Shown: piece by piece, positions 63,148 through 64,000 of the stretch
Numbering within the stretch: position 1 is the stretch's first letter
Layout of the letters: the number at the start of each line of letters is the position of its first letter
Assembly: GCF_000620705.1 (NCBI RefSeq)
Contig: NZ_KK211169.1
Coordinates: 347,895 to 411,894, forward strand
Direction: 5' to 3'
Length of the DNA: 64,000 bases
Source of the DNA: Nocardioides sp. URHA0020
Lineage (GTDB): Bacteria; Actinomycetota; Actinomycetes; Propionibacteriales; Nocardioidaceae
Position numbers and translations under genes: made by a program
The notes under the pieces: model-generated
Told to the model about the DNA's origin: nothing
Databases searched by the model: none
What the model saw: the letters and a program-made list of their open reading frames with translations, nothing else

Positions 63148-64000
63148 GTGTCCACCGCGATCGAGCCACGTTCGCGGTTGGCCCGGCTGACGATCCTCAG
63201 CGTCGCCTTCGCAGCGGCCGCGATGCTGGCCGGGGTCCTCCTGGTCATCGAGATGGTCATCGCCCCCACGGTCGTCGACCTGGCGAGCCTGCCCTTCCTG
63301 TACGGACGGGACGTCCCGGGACGGTCCGTCCTGCTGGCGGCGGTCTTCGCGGCGGCCGCCGTCGTGATGACCCTGTCGGCGGCGCACGTGCGCGTGCTCT
63401 ACCAGGTGCTGCGCCGCGACCGGCGGCTGCCGGGTCTCCACCGCGGCCGCGTCAGCGCGATGATGCTGCGGCGTACCGCCGTCGACGCCGGGATCGACGG
63501 GCCCGACGGGCACCAGGACGCCCGGCAGGAGGCGCTGTCCGAGGCCCTGCCGGTCGCGCTGCCGACGCTCGAGGAGCTCGAGTCCGTCGGTCCGGCCGTG
63601 CGGATCACGGTCCTGGTGCCGGCCCACGACGAGCGCCTGGTGATCGGTCTCGCCCTCACCTCGCTGCGCGAGCAGACGCGTCCGCCCGACCACGTGGTCG
63701 TCATCGCCGACAACTGCACCGACGAGACCGCCGACATCGCTCGCTCGATGGGCGCCACGGTCATCGAGACCGTCGACAACACGGAGAAGAAGGCAGGAGC
63801 GCTCAACCAGGTGCTCGCCGGCCTGCTGCCCGGGGCCGAGGTGCCCGACGTCTTCATGGTGATGGACGCCGACACCGCGCTCGTCCCGGACTTCCTGGAG
63901 ATCGCGGCCGGTCGACTCGAGCAGGACGCCGACCTGATCGCCGTCGGTGGCATCTTCGAAGGTGAGCCGGGTGGCGGCCTGGTCGGTCAGCTGCAGCGCA
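63148..64000 (+). CDS. Family 2 glycosyltransferase, N-terminal part (cut by window edge)
   Basis: 284 residues visible; the 3' end lies outside. Two membrane helices near the N-terminus, then a GT2 domain: ITVLVPAHDERLVIGLALTS, VVVIADNCTDETADIAR, and the DxD motif in FMVMDADTALVPDFLEI. The arrangement resembles processive cellulose/poly-GlcNAc-type synthases. TACGTT lies six bases before the GTG. Confidence 0.85.
   Translation, partial: MSTAIEPRSRLARLTILSVAFAAAAMLAGVLLVIEMVIAPTVVDLASLPFLYGRDVPGRSVLLAAVFAAAAVVMTLSAAHVRVLYQVLRRDRRLPGLHRGRVSAMMLRRTAVDAGIDGPDGHQDARQEALSEALPVALPTLEELESVGPAVRITVLVPAHDERLVIGLALTSLREQTRPPDHVVVIADNCTDETADIARSMGATVIETVDNTEKKAGALNQVLAGLLPGAEVPDVFMVMDADTALVPDFLEIAAGRLEQDADLIAVGGIFEGEPGGGLVGQLQR

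Overview
The window is high-GC actinobacterial DNA with strong G/C third-position bias, many GTG starts and frequent 4-nt ATGA/GTGA gene overlaps. The order mfd - lipoprotein - mazG - (insert) - eno - ftsB-like - DUF501 - ppx matches the mfd/mazG/lpqU/eno/Rv1024/Rv1025/ppx neighbourhood of mycobacteria. Overall style, including the 39-bp intergenic palindromes and the frequent TAnnnT box six or seven bases before start codons, suggests Nocardioides or a close relative. That placement is inference; no database was searched.

Layout. 1-7.6 kb: a sensor kinase/response regulator pair (regulator cut by the window edge), aminopeptidase N, ribosomal protein L25 behind a structured leader, peptidyl-tRNA hydrolase, a membrane protein, CysQ and a remnant of a HAD phosphatase gene. 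7.7-31.6 kb: two diverged copies of an enlarged phosphate-transporter cluster, separated by one VOC gene and a dense cluster of palindromic repeats. 31.6-35.1 kb: a secreted lytic transglycosylase and a secreted beta-helix protein. 35.2-49 kb: mfd, lipoprotein, mazG, an inserted signalling block (receiver protein, MASE1-type kinase, DUF4242 protein, LuxR-type ATPase regulator), then eno, ftsB-like, DUF501 and ppx. 49-51.6 kb: a UDG - ACT - deformylase operon and a tRNA with anticodon UAA. 51.6-64 kb: membrane protein, GH18 glycosidase, YjbR-like protein, Bax-inhibitor-like protein, fasciclin protein, hydrolase/TetR pair with an operator, beta-propeller protein, SGNH hydrolase, cystathionine beta-synthase and the start of a family 2 glycosyltransferase.

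The most striking content is the twin phosphate cluster. Each copy encodes PstC and PstA, a PstS that has a signal peptide but no lipobox and ends in a low-complexity linker plus a C-terminal membrane helix, an 880-950-residue secreted membrane-anchored protein, and a sortase-fold membrane protein. These five are essentially fused by overlapping start/stop codons. Each copy then has a second promoter-like region, a soluble PstS-like binding protein with Ig-like domains (fused in copy 2, on a separate gene in copy 1), a strong hairpin and finally PstB. Both sortase-fold proteins have lost the catalytic residues in the same way: Arg in place of His and Ala in place of Cys, 59 residues apart in each. 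I infer a cell-surface phosphate-capture apparatus that uses a sortase pseudoenzyme as a structural part. No phoU is present and no LPXTG-like sorting motif is visible.

Limits: all homology calls are by eye from motifs and length. GTG/ATG alternatives are given where the start is uncertain.
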